A stretch of 64,000 nucleotides of DNA from Lipingzhangella_A rawalii. GTDB lineage: Bacteria; Actinomycetota; Actinomycetes; Streptosporangiales; Streptosporangiaceae. The DNA lies in contig NZ_JAVLVT010000001.1 of the NCBI RefSeq assembly GCF_031628175.1, forward strand, positions 992,001-1,056,000, written 5' to 3'. Each line of letters opens with the position of its first letter. The stretch's first letter is position 1. A program made the position numbers and the translations under genes. The notes under the pieces are model-generated. The model had not been told where the DNA came from and did no database searches. It worked only from the letters and a program-made list of their open reading frames with translations. Below, one piece after another: positions 18,151-27,032 of the stretch.

Positions 18151-18937
18151 GGCGCGGGGGCTGACCGTCCGGTTCGGCTCGACGGTGGCGGTGTCGGGAG
18201 TTGACCTCACCATTCCCCGAGGCCCCTACGGAGTCGGACTGATCGGCGAGAGCGGATCGGGAAAGACCACGATCGGTCGCGCCCTGTTGGGGTTCGTCCA
18301 GCCCAGCTCCGGAAGCATCCACTACGCGGGGCAGGAACTCCCCCGGCGTCGGGTGCCCGACAGCTACCGCCGTGCGGTACAGGTGGTACTCCAGGATCCG
18401 GACGGTGCGCTCAATCCGCGAATGCGTATCGGCGCCCAGATCGCGGAGGTCCTGCGCACGCACCGCATGGCGACCCGCGCCCAGGTCCCCGGTCGGATTC
18501 GCGAGCTGCTCGCCGATGTCGACCTAACGGCTGAGCACGCGGAACGGTTTCCGCACCAGCTGTCGGGGGGTCAGCGGCAACGCGTGGGTATCGCGCGGGC
18601 CCTGGCTGTGCGCCCACAAATCATGATCCTGGACGAGCCGACCAGTGCCCTGGATGTCACCGTGCAGGCGCGGATCCTGGACCTCTTCGAGCGACTGCGG
18701 CGCGAGCACGCACTGTCCTACCTGTTGATCTCGCACGACCTGGCCGTGGTGCAACGGCTGTGCATGCACACGATGGTGATGTACCACGGCGAAATCGTCG
18801 AGGAGGGCCCGACCGAGAGGGTCCTCAACGCACCACAGCAGGGCTACACCCAGCGGCTCCGCAGCGCTGTGCCCCAACTTCCCTCTCGGGGCCACGCTTC
18901 CGGTTCCGCCCATGCTCTGAGGGGAGCGCTAGGCTGA
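18143..18937 (+). CDS. ABC transporter ATP-binding protein (DppF/NikE-like, short form)
   Basis: Second ATPase, 264 residues, with Walker A GESGSGKTT, signature LSGGQRQRVG and Walker B IMILDEPTSALDV. Like its partner it has no C-terminal Cys-rich extension. The ATG at 18143 overlaps the end of the preceding gene by eight bases. It completes a two-permease, two-ATPase set whose most likely binding protein is the lipoprotein at 12271. Confidence 0.9.
   Translation: MLEARGLTVRFGSTVAVSGVDLTIPRGPYGVGLIGESGSGKTTIGRALLGFVQPSSGSIHYAGQELPRRRVPDSYRRAVQVVLQDPDGALNPRMRIGAQIAEVLRTHRMATRAQVPGRIRELLADVDLTAEHAERFPHQLSGGQRQRVGIARALAVRPQIMILDEPTSALDVTVQARILDLFERLRREHALSYLLISHDLAVVQRLCMHTMVMYHGEIVEEGPTERVLNAPQQGYTQRLRSAVPQLPSRGHASGSAHALRGALG
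18930..18935 (+). promoter_or_regulatory. Candidate -10 box for leaderless methyltransferase mRNA
   Basis: TAGGCT ends seven bases before the GTG start of the O-methyltransferase, the spacing expected when transcription begins at the start codon. No ribosome site is present between them. Confidence 0.4.
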
Positions 18938-18942
18938 GATGC

Positions 18943-19611
18943 GTGACACGCACAGCCCTTAATCTCACACCGGACCTACACACGTACGCCCAGGCGCACA
19001 GCACGACCGAGGATGGTCTCCTGGCCGAACTCGCTGCCGAGACGCAGCGTCTCTTCCCGGACCGCACCAGTATGCAGATCGGTGCGGACCAGGGTGTGTT
19101 CATGACCATGCTCACCCGGGTCATGGGAGCCCGCGACGTGGTGGAGATCGGCACCTTCACCGGCTATTCCACGATCTGCCTCGCCCGGGGGATCGCACCA
19201 GGCGGATCCGTTCTGGCCTGCGATGTCAGCCCGGAGTGGACCTCCGTGGCCCAGCAATACTGGCAGCGCGCCGGCCTTGGGGATCGCATCAGCCTACGGC
19301 TTGCCCCCGCGCTGGACACACTGCGTTCGCTGTCCGGCGAGCCGACCTTCGACCTGGCCTTTGTCGATGCGGACAAGGAGAACTACATCCCGTACTGGGA
19401 GGAGCTCCTGCCTCGTATGCGTGCGGGTGGTGTCGTCCTGGCGGACAACACCCTGTGGCGCGGAGAGGTTCTCGCTCCGGACAGCCCGGATTCCCCAGCC
19501 GCCTACATCCATTCCTTCAACGAGCACGTGCACTCCGATGATCGGGTGGAGACGGTGGTACTCACCATCGGGGACGGCCTGACCCTGTCCCGGGTACGTA
19601 GCCGGGACTGA
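18943..19611 (+). CDS. Class I SAM-dependent O-methyltransferase (caffeoyl-CoA OMT-like)
   Basis: A 222-residue methyltransferase of the cation-dependent caffeoyl-CoA/catechol OMT family. The SAM site is VVEIGTFTGYSTICLARG, and DLAFVDADKENY carries the metal-binding Asp residues, followed by VVLADNTLWRGEV. The GTG start lies only seven bases after TAGGCT, a plausible -10 box, so the mRNA is probably leaderless. It begins six bases after the ATPase stop, but having its own promoter suggests independent expression. The methyl acceptor is unknown. Confidence 0.9.
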   Translation: MTRTALNLTPDLHTYAQAHSTTEDGLLAELAAETQRLFPDRTSMQIGADQGVFMTMLTRVMGARDVVEIGTFTGYSTICLARGIAPGGSVLACDVSPEWTSVAQQYWQRAGLGDRISLRLAPALDTLRSLSGEPTFDLAFVDADKENYIPYWEELLPRMRAGGVVLADNTLWRGEVLAPDSPDSPAAYIHSFNEHVHSDDRVETVVLTIGDGLTLSRVRSRD

Positions 19612-19623
19612 GACAATGGCCGG

Positions 19624-20052
19624 GTGAGTTTCCTGGTCACTGTCCTCCTGTTCGGCATCGTGGGCGCAGTCATGCTCTGCGCACTCCTCGGACTGGCACT
19701 GCCCCGCCTGGCACGGTCCGGATCCCGAACCCGGATCCTGTTCGGTGCGGCACCCCTGGCGGTTCTGCTGCTCGTCGCGACCAGCGCCGCCGTCGGGGTT
19801 CTCTCCGCGGCGGACGCCGGTTTCGGCACGGCGTTCCTGGCCGCGTTCACGGTGCTCGCACTGTGCTATGCGGCGAGTTCCCTGCTGGTGCCCCTCCTGG
19901 CCCGCAACAGCGCCCAAGCCAATACCGATGGCGGGAGTCGGGCCGGTCAGCTCGGAGCTGTCCTGACCGCGCCGGTGACGGTCCTCGGGGCGGGCCTGGG
20001 GTGCGCTGCCCTTGCCGGGGCAACAGCTGGAGTCGCCCTCCTGATCACCTGA
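19624..20052 (+). CDS. Small hydrophobic membrane protein, unknown function
   Basis: A 142-residue protein with four hydrophobic stretches: the first ~25 residues, about 40-62, 65-90 and 115-142. Short charged loops (RSGSRTR, ARNSAQANTDGGSRA) lie between them. I do not recognise a family. The GTG start is preceded by GACAAT at 19612-19617, six bases away, so it too may be leaderless. It lies 12 bp after the methyltransferase. Confidence 0.6.
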   Translation: MSFLVTVLLFGIVGAVMLCALLGLALPRLARSGSRTRILFGAAPLAVLLLVATSAAVGVLSAADAGFGTAFLAAFTVLALCYAASSLLVPLLARNSAQANTDGGSRAGQLGAVLTAPVTVLGAGLGCAALAGATAGVALLIT

Positions 20053-20817
20053 GTCACATCCGCACTTCCCTCGCTGGGCCCGGGCGCTTCCAGGAGAAAC
20101 CGGTGATACGCGGTATCCGTCGAGATTCCGGAGTCACTCTCGGTCCGGGGCTGAGGGCTACAGGACCGGCGTCTGCACTGGGAACAGTCGCTGTGGGGTG
20201 GGTCGGTGTGCGTTCCATCGGTTTGGGACGGAGGATGGCCACACGTTGGCACCGGTGCCGTATGGGGGCTGGGAGTGTGGCGGCCCAGCGCGTTTCCCGG
20301 GGGCGTTCTGGGATTTGGGGACGTCCTCGAATCAGGAGCGCGCCCTTCGTTGGGCTCCGCATCGGCAGATCCGGTCAGGACGATCAGGAGCGGCCCCGAG
20401 GCCAGTCCGGCACGCGTGACACCTCCACGGCACCCCTACCGCACGCTGGCCGTGGTTCGGGGGAGCGCCCCAGGCACGACGCCGCCGGTGGCCACAACGG
20501 TCGGTGCGGGTTGCCCTCCCTCGGCAGCACGGCTCCCACGGGTTCCCAGGCCGGGTGATCACCCGGCCTCCTGACGTGCTCTGTTCGTAGCCGGCCTCAC
20601 CCGCACACACCATGGCCGAACTGCTGCGGGCAGCCTGGTGCGGGCAGCGCTGTGTCCCCCTGCGCCGGCGTCACGGCACAGTCGGCACCCACCTGGGCAG
20701 AGGGACACTCGAGTTCCGAACCTCGGAAAGACCGTTCACCGTGCCTCCATCCAACAGTGACTGCGCAACCGTGGCCCGCATCCCGTGTGGGGTGCGAGCC
20801 ACCAGGTCGAGTCGCGC
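20053..20817. other. 765-bp intergenic region between convergent genes
   Basis: No frame has convincing coding character or a ribosome site in a sensible place. A short rightward frame at 20612-20863 reads through the end of the CtaG-like gene on the opposite strand and was not called. No tRNA or known RNA was recognised. It may be remnant DNA. Confidence 0.4.
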
Positions 20818-22965
20818 TCAGCGGCCGTCCTGTCCAGCCTGCCGGTTCAGCCGGGCCAGGTAGGCGTTGTAGGCGTCCATGTCGGCATCGTCGGAACCGC
20901 CACGCTTGCTGTGCCGTTCCCGTCGCCGTTCCTTGCGCTCCTCGTCCTTGCGCCACTGGAACAGCAGGGCCAGCATCACGAACAGGGTCGGCACCTCACC
21001 CAGCCCCCAGGCGATACCGCCCCCGCTCTGTTGGTCTTCCAGCACTCCGCCATCGTCGTCCAGCCACGGAATATCGGATGCGAAGATTCCGTACCACTCC
21101 ATCCCCAACGGCTGGGCCAGGCTCATGATCGCAACACCGAAGAACGCGTGCAGCGCCATCGTCACCAGCAACACCAGGATCCGCATCAGATGTGGCATCC
21201 GTGTGGGCAGGGGATCCACCCCGATGATGATCCAGTAGAAGAGATAGCCGACGAGTAGGAAGTGCACGCTCATCGCCATGTGCCCGATATGGTCGAGCAT
21301 CAGGGCGCCGAACAGTGGGGTGAAGTACAGCCCGTAGGTGCTGAGCACGAACAGGGGCACCACGAACAGCGGATGGGTGAGATAGTAGGCACCCGAGCTG
21401 TGCAGCAGCACCGTGATCCACTCCCGAGGGCCACGGTCGCCCCGGCGTTGCGCCGGGCGCAGGGCCCGCAGTGCAAGGGTGGCCGGCCCGCCCAGCACCA
21501 ACAGCATCGGGGTCAGCATGGACAGCACCATGTGCTGGATCATGTGTGTGCTGAACAGCACCACACTGTAGGTGGCCACCCCGGTGAGTTTCACCGCAAC
21601 AATGGTGAGTAGGCCGAGAAACCAGGAGATCGTCCGGCCCCAGGGCCAGCGGTCTCCGCGCCGGAACAGGCGCACTACACCGGCGGCGTAGAGCCCGCCC
21701 GCCACGACGACCAGAGTGGCGAAGAACAGGTCCGGGCGCCACAGGGTGAGCATGGTCTCCCAGGTGGGTTCCGGGGGCATGGGGAAGCCCAGAACGGCGC
21801 GCATGGCGTCGGCCGTGTAGGCCTCGGGAGGCTCGGGTGTCTCCACCCGGGTGAGTGCCACAGACAACCCCAACACCGCGGCCATCACCGCGACCTCGAC
21901 CGCGGCGAGCCGCAGAAACGCAGCCGAACGCCCGCTGGAGATCTCGGGAACCGTGCGCGTGCGGTGCAGCCAGCCCAGGTATCCCAGAAGTACGAACAAC
22001 AGGGCCTTGGCCAGGATCAACAGTCCATAGCTTCCACTGACCAGGTCCTGCACGCCGTACAGGCGGCTCGCAGCGCTGGCGAGGCCGCTCACGCCCACGC
22101 CAATATAGGCCCACAGGGCCATACGGCTATAACGCTGCACGGCCGTGGGCACGTGAGCCTCGGCATCATCGTGCCAGCGCAACCCGTGGTAAAGGAGGGC
22201 TCCGAGCCCACCGACCCACAGTGCGATGGCGATGACGTGGAGGGCCACGGCGCTGATCGCCAGCTCGTGGAACGGTGAGGAGGAGGCGTGTCCGGTCAAC
22301 GGTGGCGGCATCAGCGCGAACAGGGCGAGGGCCAGCAGCCCCAGGGCTCCCCCGGCGGAACCGGTGGTGCGGGCCAGGAGAGCGATGGCCGTGGTCACGA
22401 GGATGACAACCATCAGGGCCACACCCGGGGGGACGCTGCTGGCGTAGCTGGTGAGCTGGTCGCCGAGGACGTCAAGAACGGGAACGGCCTGGAGGTCGGA
22501 CATCTGGAAGACGAGGGTTGCCACTGCCGCCAGCATCCAGACCAGGGCCGCCCAGGACGCGGCCCGGACGTAGGTCTCGCTGCGGTGCGCGAGCACCCCC
22601 CGGTCCGAGGGCAGGAGAAACACCGCGAGCAGGAGCAGACCGACTGTGGCCACACTCGCGAGGTTGAGCACCTGTTTGCTGATCGGGAGTCCCCACTGGG
22701 TTACCGGGCCTGCATCCGGCAGGGCGGCGATCGGTTCCGCGGTCAGTACTCCCCCGAGGTACAGGGCGAGGATGAGGGCGCCGAAACAGGTACCCAGAGA
22801 CACAAGGGCGATCCGCACGATAGCCCCAATGTCCTGGCTGGTCATTGAGTTGGTGGTGGAGGTCACGCGCGGCGCTCCGGTTCGGTCGAGGGTTTCTGCC
22901 GAGGACGCTGACGCTGCCTCGTGGGTAGGAGACGCCAGCGCGGCGAGCACCGCACCGGTGGACAC
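20818..22965 (-). CDS. CopD-CtaG fusion membrane protein (copper handling)
   Basis: A 715-residue polytopic membrane protein with two modules. Residues about 100-400 are a CopD-like copper-resistance domain (HVIAIALWVGGLGALLYHGL with conserved His and Trp). Residues about 420-690 are a CtaG/caa3-type cytochrome oxidase assembly domain (STHMIQHMVLSMLTPMLLVL and LDHIGHMAMSVHF, His-rich). The fusion is known in actinobacteria and is thought to supply copper to cytochrome c oxidase. The GTG at 22965 gives the longest form; a GTG at 22866 has a better ribosome site (CGGAG) and may be the real start. A short charged tail is cytoplasmic. Monocistronic. Confidence 0.88.
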   Translation of the reverse strand: MSTGAVLAALASPTHEAASASSAETLDRTGAPRVTSTTNSMTSQDIGAIVRIALVSLGTCFGALILALYLGGVLTAEPIAALPDAGPVTQWGLPISKQVLNLASVATVGLLLLAVFLLPSDRGVLAHRSETYVRAASWAALVWMLAAVATLVFQMSDLQAVPVLDVLGDQLTSYASSVPPGVALMVVILVTTAIALLARTTGSAGGALGLLALALFALMPPPLTGHASSSPFHELAISAVALHVIAIALWVGGLGALLYHGLRWHDDAEAHVPTAVQRYSRMALWAYIGVGVSGLASAASRLYGVQDLVSGSYGLLILAKALLFVLLGYLGWLHRTRTVPEISSGRSAAFLRLAAVEVAVMAAVLGLSVALTRVETPEPPEAYTADAMRAVLGFPMPPEPTWETMLTLWRPDLFFATLVVVAGGLYAAGVVRLFRRGDRWPWGRTISWFLGLLTIVAVKLTGVATYSVVLFSTHMIQHMVLSMLTPMLLVLGGPATLALRALRPAQRRGDRGPREWITVLLHSSGAYYLTHPLFVVPLFVLSTYGLYFTPLFGALMLDHIGHMAMSVHFLLVGYLFYWIIIGVDPLPTRMPHLMRILVLLVTMALHAFFGVAIMSLAQPLGMEWYGIFASDIPWLDDDGGVLEDQQSGGGIAWGLGEVPTLFVMLALLFQWRKDEERKERRRERHSKRGGSDDADMDAYNAYLARLNRQAGQDGR

Positions 22966-23096
22966 GTCGAACGCCCCGGGGCGACGTTACGACGAGTGAA
23001 CCCGCCCCGTGCTCCGTGGCCGGGGCGAGTGCCAGCGCGGTAGCCACCGCGCTCCAGGGTAACGAACTACTACAGTGTGTCGAAGAGGGGTGGATC

Positions 23097-24764
23097 TCAC
23101 CGGCCGTTTCGCCAGAGGAAGAGCCGCCGCAGGAGGCGGCGCGGATGGGTCCGCGTCGCCCATCGAATGCGGCGTTCCAGGCGGTCCGCGCGCTGTTTTT
23201 CCCGTTCGGCCCGCCGGGTGGCCGTGTCCAGACGGGTACGCCAGTCCGCGGGGGGTTCCTCAGACTCGTGCGCGTCGTCGCCGGTTTCGGTGAAGACGCG
23301 CCCCTGGCTTCCCTCGGTTCCGTGCATCCAGTACAACCCGTAGACGTCGGCCACCAGGGCGTCCAGCTCCGGGTCGGCGGGATCACCGCGACGACGACCG
23401 GCCAGGTGCGCCGCGCGCGCGAAGGCGGCGGTCCGCTCCAGACGCGGGGTGGCCCCGGCCCCGGTGACGCACAGCAGCCCCGCCCCCTGCCGGTTGGCTT
23501 CCTCAGTGAGGATCCGAACGGCACTTCGGCTGGGGCGCAGCGTGGCGGGCCAGAACAGCCGAAAGGTTACCTGCGGATCGGGATCCGCCGTGTGAAAGCG
23601 CACCCGGCTCTCCGCACGGAAGGTCTCGTGTACGAGTCGAACCTCCCGCAACGGCTCGTCCAGTGGGGCGCGTCGTTCGCTTCCGAGTTCCGAGAAGTCC
23701 CCGACCAGGGTGATGCGCACATCGGTGAGGTCACCATCCAGGAGGGCCTCCACCGTGGGGCGCACGTCGGCCGCGCTCACCATTCCGGTACTCAGGCCGG
23801 TCACGTCCAGCAGGATGTCCACGTAGGGCACCTCCCACTGCCGTCCACGGGTTCGGCGACGGCTCTCCAGCAACGGCACGCGGTTGGCGACGTAGGGGTG
23901 GCGCACAGCCGTTCCCTCGTCTCGGCGCGACTGCATCTGGGACCGCCCGAGGTGCCAACTGGAGGAGTCCGGGTCCGGGACGAACACGGCTCCGGTTTGG
24001 CCGACTCGGTAGGCGAACTCGGTGTCGCCTCCGAGGACCATGGCGGGGTCCATACCGCCGGCCGCGTCGAACAGCGCGCGACGCAGCGAGCCGGTGGCGC
24101 CGACGAACACGTGATAGGCCATGTGTCCGGCGGTGCGTAGCTGATCGCGAGCGTTGCTGTAGCGTTCCACCCAGTGCGCCTCGGCCTGCTGCTGGTCGAA
24201 TAGCTGGCTGGCCTCGCCACGCCGCACTCGGTCATACACGTGTTCCGGATCGAGCTGGCCCGGCTCAACGAAACGCTTGTGTCCCAGAACAGCCACGTAG
24301 TCGGCCAGGTGGTGCCACCGCAGCTGCGACTCGACATGATCGTGGTAGGTGAGCATGTCCGCGTCCAGGCGCAGCAGCACGGTTCCCTCCGCGGCCGCCA
24401 CCCCGGTGTTGACGGCGTGTGCGGATCCCCAGCCGGATCCCGCGGGCAGCAGTACGGTCCGCTCTGGTCGGATCTCGGGCAGGTGCAGCGGAGCAGAACT
24501 CCCGTCGGCGCCGTCGTCGACCACGATCACCTGCATCAGGTGGGCCGGGTAGGTCTGTGCGGCCAGTGCCGCGAGGGTGAGATCGAGCTTGTGTTGGCAG
24601 CCGCGTGCCGGGATCACCACACTGACGTCGAGTGTGGGCTCCCACGTCCCGAGTTCGGGCGGGCGCAGCGCGGAGTAGTCGTTGCGTCGCAGCAGAGGAC
24701 GGGCCGGGTCACGGTGCGGTTGCTGGCTTCCGGTGGTGGCTGGGACACGTTCGGTCAGGGTCAA
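23097..24764 (-). CDS. Family 2 glycosyltransferase
   Basis: A 555-residue soluble glycosyltransferase. The GT-A domain starts at VSVVIPARGCQHKLDLTLAA (about residue 48); VIVVDDGADGSS and LRLDADMLTYHDH give the nucleotide-sugar and DXD-type metal sites. The C-terminal ~200 residues contain no recognised domain and end in an Arg-rich helix. No membrane segment is seen. Its ATG overlaps the stop of the upstream gene by four bases, so the two transferases are co-translated. The sugar and acceptor are unknown; cell-surface polymer synthesis is likely but inferred. Confidence 0.85.
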   Translation of the reverse strand: MTLTERVPATTGSQQPHRDPARPLLRRNDYSALRPPELGTWEPTLDVSVVIPARGCQHKLDLTLAALAAQTYPAHLMQVIVVDDGADGSSAPLHLPEIRPERTVLLPAGSGWGSAHAVNTGVAAAEGTVLLRLDADMLTYHDHVESQLRWHHLADYVAVLGHKRFVEPGQLDPEHVYDRVRRGEASQLFDQQQAEAHWVERYSNARDQLRTAGHMAYHVFVGATGSLRRALFDAAGGMDPAMVLGGDTEFAYRVGQTGAVFVPDPDSSSWHLGRSQMQSRRDEGTAVRHPYVANRVPLLESRRRTRGRQWEVPYVDILLDVTGLSTGMVSAADVRPTVEALLDGDLTDVRITLVGDFSELGSERRAPLDEPLREVRLVHETFRAESRVRFHTADPDPQVTFRLFWPATLRPSRSAVRILTEEANRQGAGLLCVTGAGATPRLERTAAFARAAHLAGRRRGDPADPELDALVADVYGLYWMHGTEGSQGRVFTETGDDAHESEEPPADWRTRLDTATRRAEREKQRADRLERRIRWATRTHPRRLLRRLFLWRNGR

Positions 24765-26746
24765 CGCACCGCTCCTGTCAACTCGGGGATTGGTCGATCA
24801 CCGGGGTCCGGCTCCAGCAGGGCACTCGGGCGCCAGCCCGGCCACTGTCCGGTGGTGCGGGTCAGGAAGTACCCCACTCCCTCGGACCAGGTGTGCCCCG
24901 AGGCTTTGCGTCGCAGCACGTATCCCAGGCCGTGGGTGCGGTAGATCCGGCCACCGTTCTTGGTCACCGCGGTGAACAGCTGGGTGTCGATGGCGCGAGG
25001 CAACGGCCGAAAACCGCCGACCTCGGTTAGGACAGTCCGATCCGCCAGGAACGCCCCGCCGGCCACGTACTGCCAGGCTCGTTCGGTCACGGTTCCGCGC
25101 CGCACGGTGATATCGAGTTCCTCGAGGTAGGTGTATTCCTGTCCGGAACCCGCGATGTCGGCGCCAGAGTAGTCCTTGGCCAGAAGCAGATCGGCCAGAT
25201 GCTCCGGCCCGTACCAGTCGTCGTCATCCATCTTGGCCACCAGTGCGCCACTGCTGCGCTCCAGGGCGGTGTTGAGTACCTGGCCGTAGAGCTGGTTTCC
25301 CGCAGCTTCGGTTGTGATGAGCTGGTGACCGTGGTCCTGGAGCCGGTTCCGGGCCTGTGCCAGTACGGGGGCCAGACCCGCCTGTTCGGCGGAGAAACCG
25401 TGCAGGGTGAGCAGCACCTCCATGGTGACCCGGCGTTGTCGGCACACCTGGTTGAGAGCGAACTCGACCATCTCCGGGCGCCGGGTGCACAGGATCACCG
25501 AGATCGTGGGCTGCGGTGGCTGCGGGGCTCCCATGCCGCTACCGATCCGGCGCCACCATGCTCGGCTGCCGTGGGTGCGCAGTGCTGCCCGGCGTAGCAG
25601 CACGCTGTGTTCCTCCCGCAGGTGGTCGTCGCGCAGCTCTGCGGCGCTGCGCGAGCCGAGCAGTGGGGGCAGGTCGTCCCCCAGGCCCGAGGCCCACACC
25701 GGAACTTCCGTGCTGACCAGGGGAACCCCGGCCGCGGCGAGATGGGCCACGGCGCGGGGAGCGGTCACGGGGCTGGGCTCCACACCCCAGTCAATGTCCA
25801 CGCCCCGTGTCTGGCGCAGTCGCGTGAGGTCGACATCGGTCACGGTGCCGCATTCCGGTATCCGCACCAGGGGCCGGCCCGCCTGAACGATGGCCCATCC
25901 GTCCTGCCCCCGCCGGAGGCAGGCCATACGGGCGGGGGCGGTTCCGGTTCGCGGAGACCGGAGAAAACCGACGGGATTGACGGTTCGCTCGTCCACGGGC
26001 GGTAGCTCCGTAACAGGGACACCCGACGCCGCCGCGCGAGATCGAGGATCCACCCGCTCGACCACCCGGACACGATCGTCGGTCCATTCGGGCCGGTCGG
26101 ACGTTGCGTCGCGGTGGTGTCGCAGCACCATGTCCGCGGCGGGCGTGACCCGAAGGGTGGGGACCGGCCCGTCGTAGGTCGAAACTCGGCACCCCGGGTC
26201 GCCTGGACGCCACCGCGTGGCCTCCGCCAACTGCTGCGGTTCGGCCGCAAGAGCCACGAGCGGGTTGGGGGCCTCGTGGCGCCGTGCTCCGCCGAGGGCC
26301 CGTGCTACACCGGAAACGATGCTCCCTGTGGCGACGGGCTCCAAGAAGAACACCTCCAGGGACCAGGCCCCGCCCGGATGCCGACGCAGCTGCATATCCT
26401 CCAGGTGGTTCCACTGCCCTTGTCCAGGGTGAGCCGGAAGTGGCGGCCCCCAGTGGGCCGGAACGGAGGTGAACGCGAGTAGCACGTGCGGGGCCAGTGG
26501 AAGCCGGTCGGCCAGGGAGACCAGTCGCCGCAGATCGGTGGGGCTCGCCAGGATCAACAGCACGAACGATGCCTGCTCCAGATCGAGGCTCTGCACATCC
26601 CCGCCGCGGTCCAGGTCCACCACACGGTCGTAGGCACGAATGTGTCGACGGCGTAGCCGCGGTGGCGTGGTCAGGCCGATGTGCGCCACGAGGGCGGGAT
26701 CATCTCCACGGACACGCGTCGCGTCGCGCAGAAGACGTGGGATCAC
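24761..26746 (-). CDS. Family 2 glycosyltransferase with ~400-residue N-terminal extension
   Basis: A 661-residue protein. The GT-A domain occupies roughly the last 260 residues: PTISVILCTRRPEMVEFAL, the acidic AKMDDDDWYGPEHL as metal site, VAGGAFLADRTVL and RRKASGHTW. The N-terminal ~400 residues are of unknown fold. The GTG at 26746 is chosen because CGGAGG lies seven bases upstream; the frame stays open to 26932 without a ribosome site. It is first of a two-gene operon with the next glycosyltransferase, with no flippase or other polymer gene beside it. Confidence 0.82.
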   Translation of the reverse strand: MIPRLLRDATRVRGDDPALVAHIGLTTPPRLRRRHIRAYDRVVDLDRGGDVQSLDLEQASFVLLILASPTDLRRLVSLADRLPLAPHVLLAFTSVPAHWGPPLPAHPGQGQWNHLEDMQLRRHPGGAWSLEVFFLEPVATGSIVSGVARALGGARRHEAPNPLVALAAEPQQLAEATRWRPGDPGCRVSTYDGPVPTLRVTPAADMVLRHHRDATSDRPEWTDDRVRVVERVDPRSRAAASGVPVTELPPVDERTVNPVGFLRSPRTGTAPARMACLRRGQDGWAIVQAGRPLVRIPECGTVTDVDLTRLRQTRGVDIDWGVEPSPVTAPRAVAHLAAAGVPLVSTEVPVWASGLGDDLPPLLGSRSAAELRDDHLREEHSVLLRRAALRTHGSRAWWRRIGSGMGAPQPPQPTISVILCTRRPEMVEFALNQVCRQRRVTMEVLLTLHGFSAEQAGLAPVLAQARNRLQDHGHQLITTEAAGNQLYGQVLNTALERSSGALVAKMDDDDWYGPEHLADLLLAKDYSGADIAGSGQEYTYLEELDITVRRGTVTERAWQYVAGGAFLADRTVLTEVGGFRPLPRAIDTQLFTAVTKNGGRIYRTHGLGYVLRRKASGHTWSEGVGYFLTRTTGQWPGWRPSALLEPDPGDRPIPELTGAVR

Positions 26747-27032
26747 GGACAACCTCCGAGCGGCCGGTAGGGACGGCAGGCGGCCCCGGCGACCCGAGGC
26801 GGGGATCCGGAGACCGGAGCGGCCTCGGGGCCGCTGGAACGTAGCGGGCTGGACCAGTCGGGTGGATTCGGCGATTCGGCCACCTCGATGGTCCGGCGGT
26901 GCCGACAATAGCGGGACATCACGTGGACGCACGGGCTGCGCACCGCAGCTGAACGGGGTGTTCTCCGAAGGTTCGCCGAGCGCTCACGTGCGTGACAGGC
27001 AGGCGTACCCGCAGGGAAGGGAGTGACAACCG

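Noticed and set aside
20612..20863. Short plus-strand frame with TLEFRTSERPFTVPPSN
   Set aside because: It looks somewhat protein-like but has no ribosome site, runs into the CtaG-like gene and matches nothing I know.
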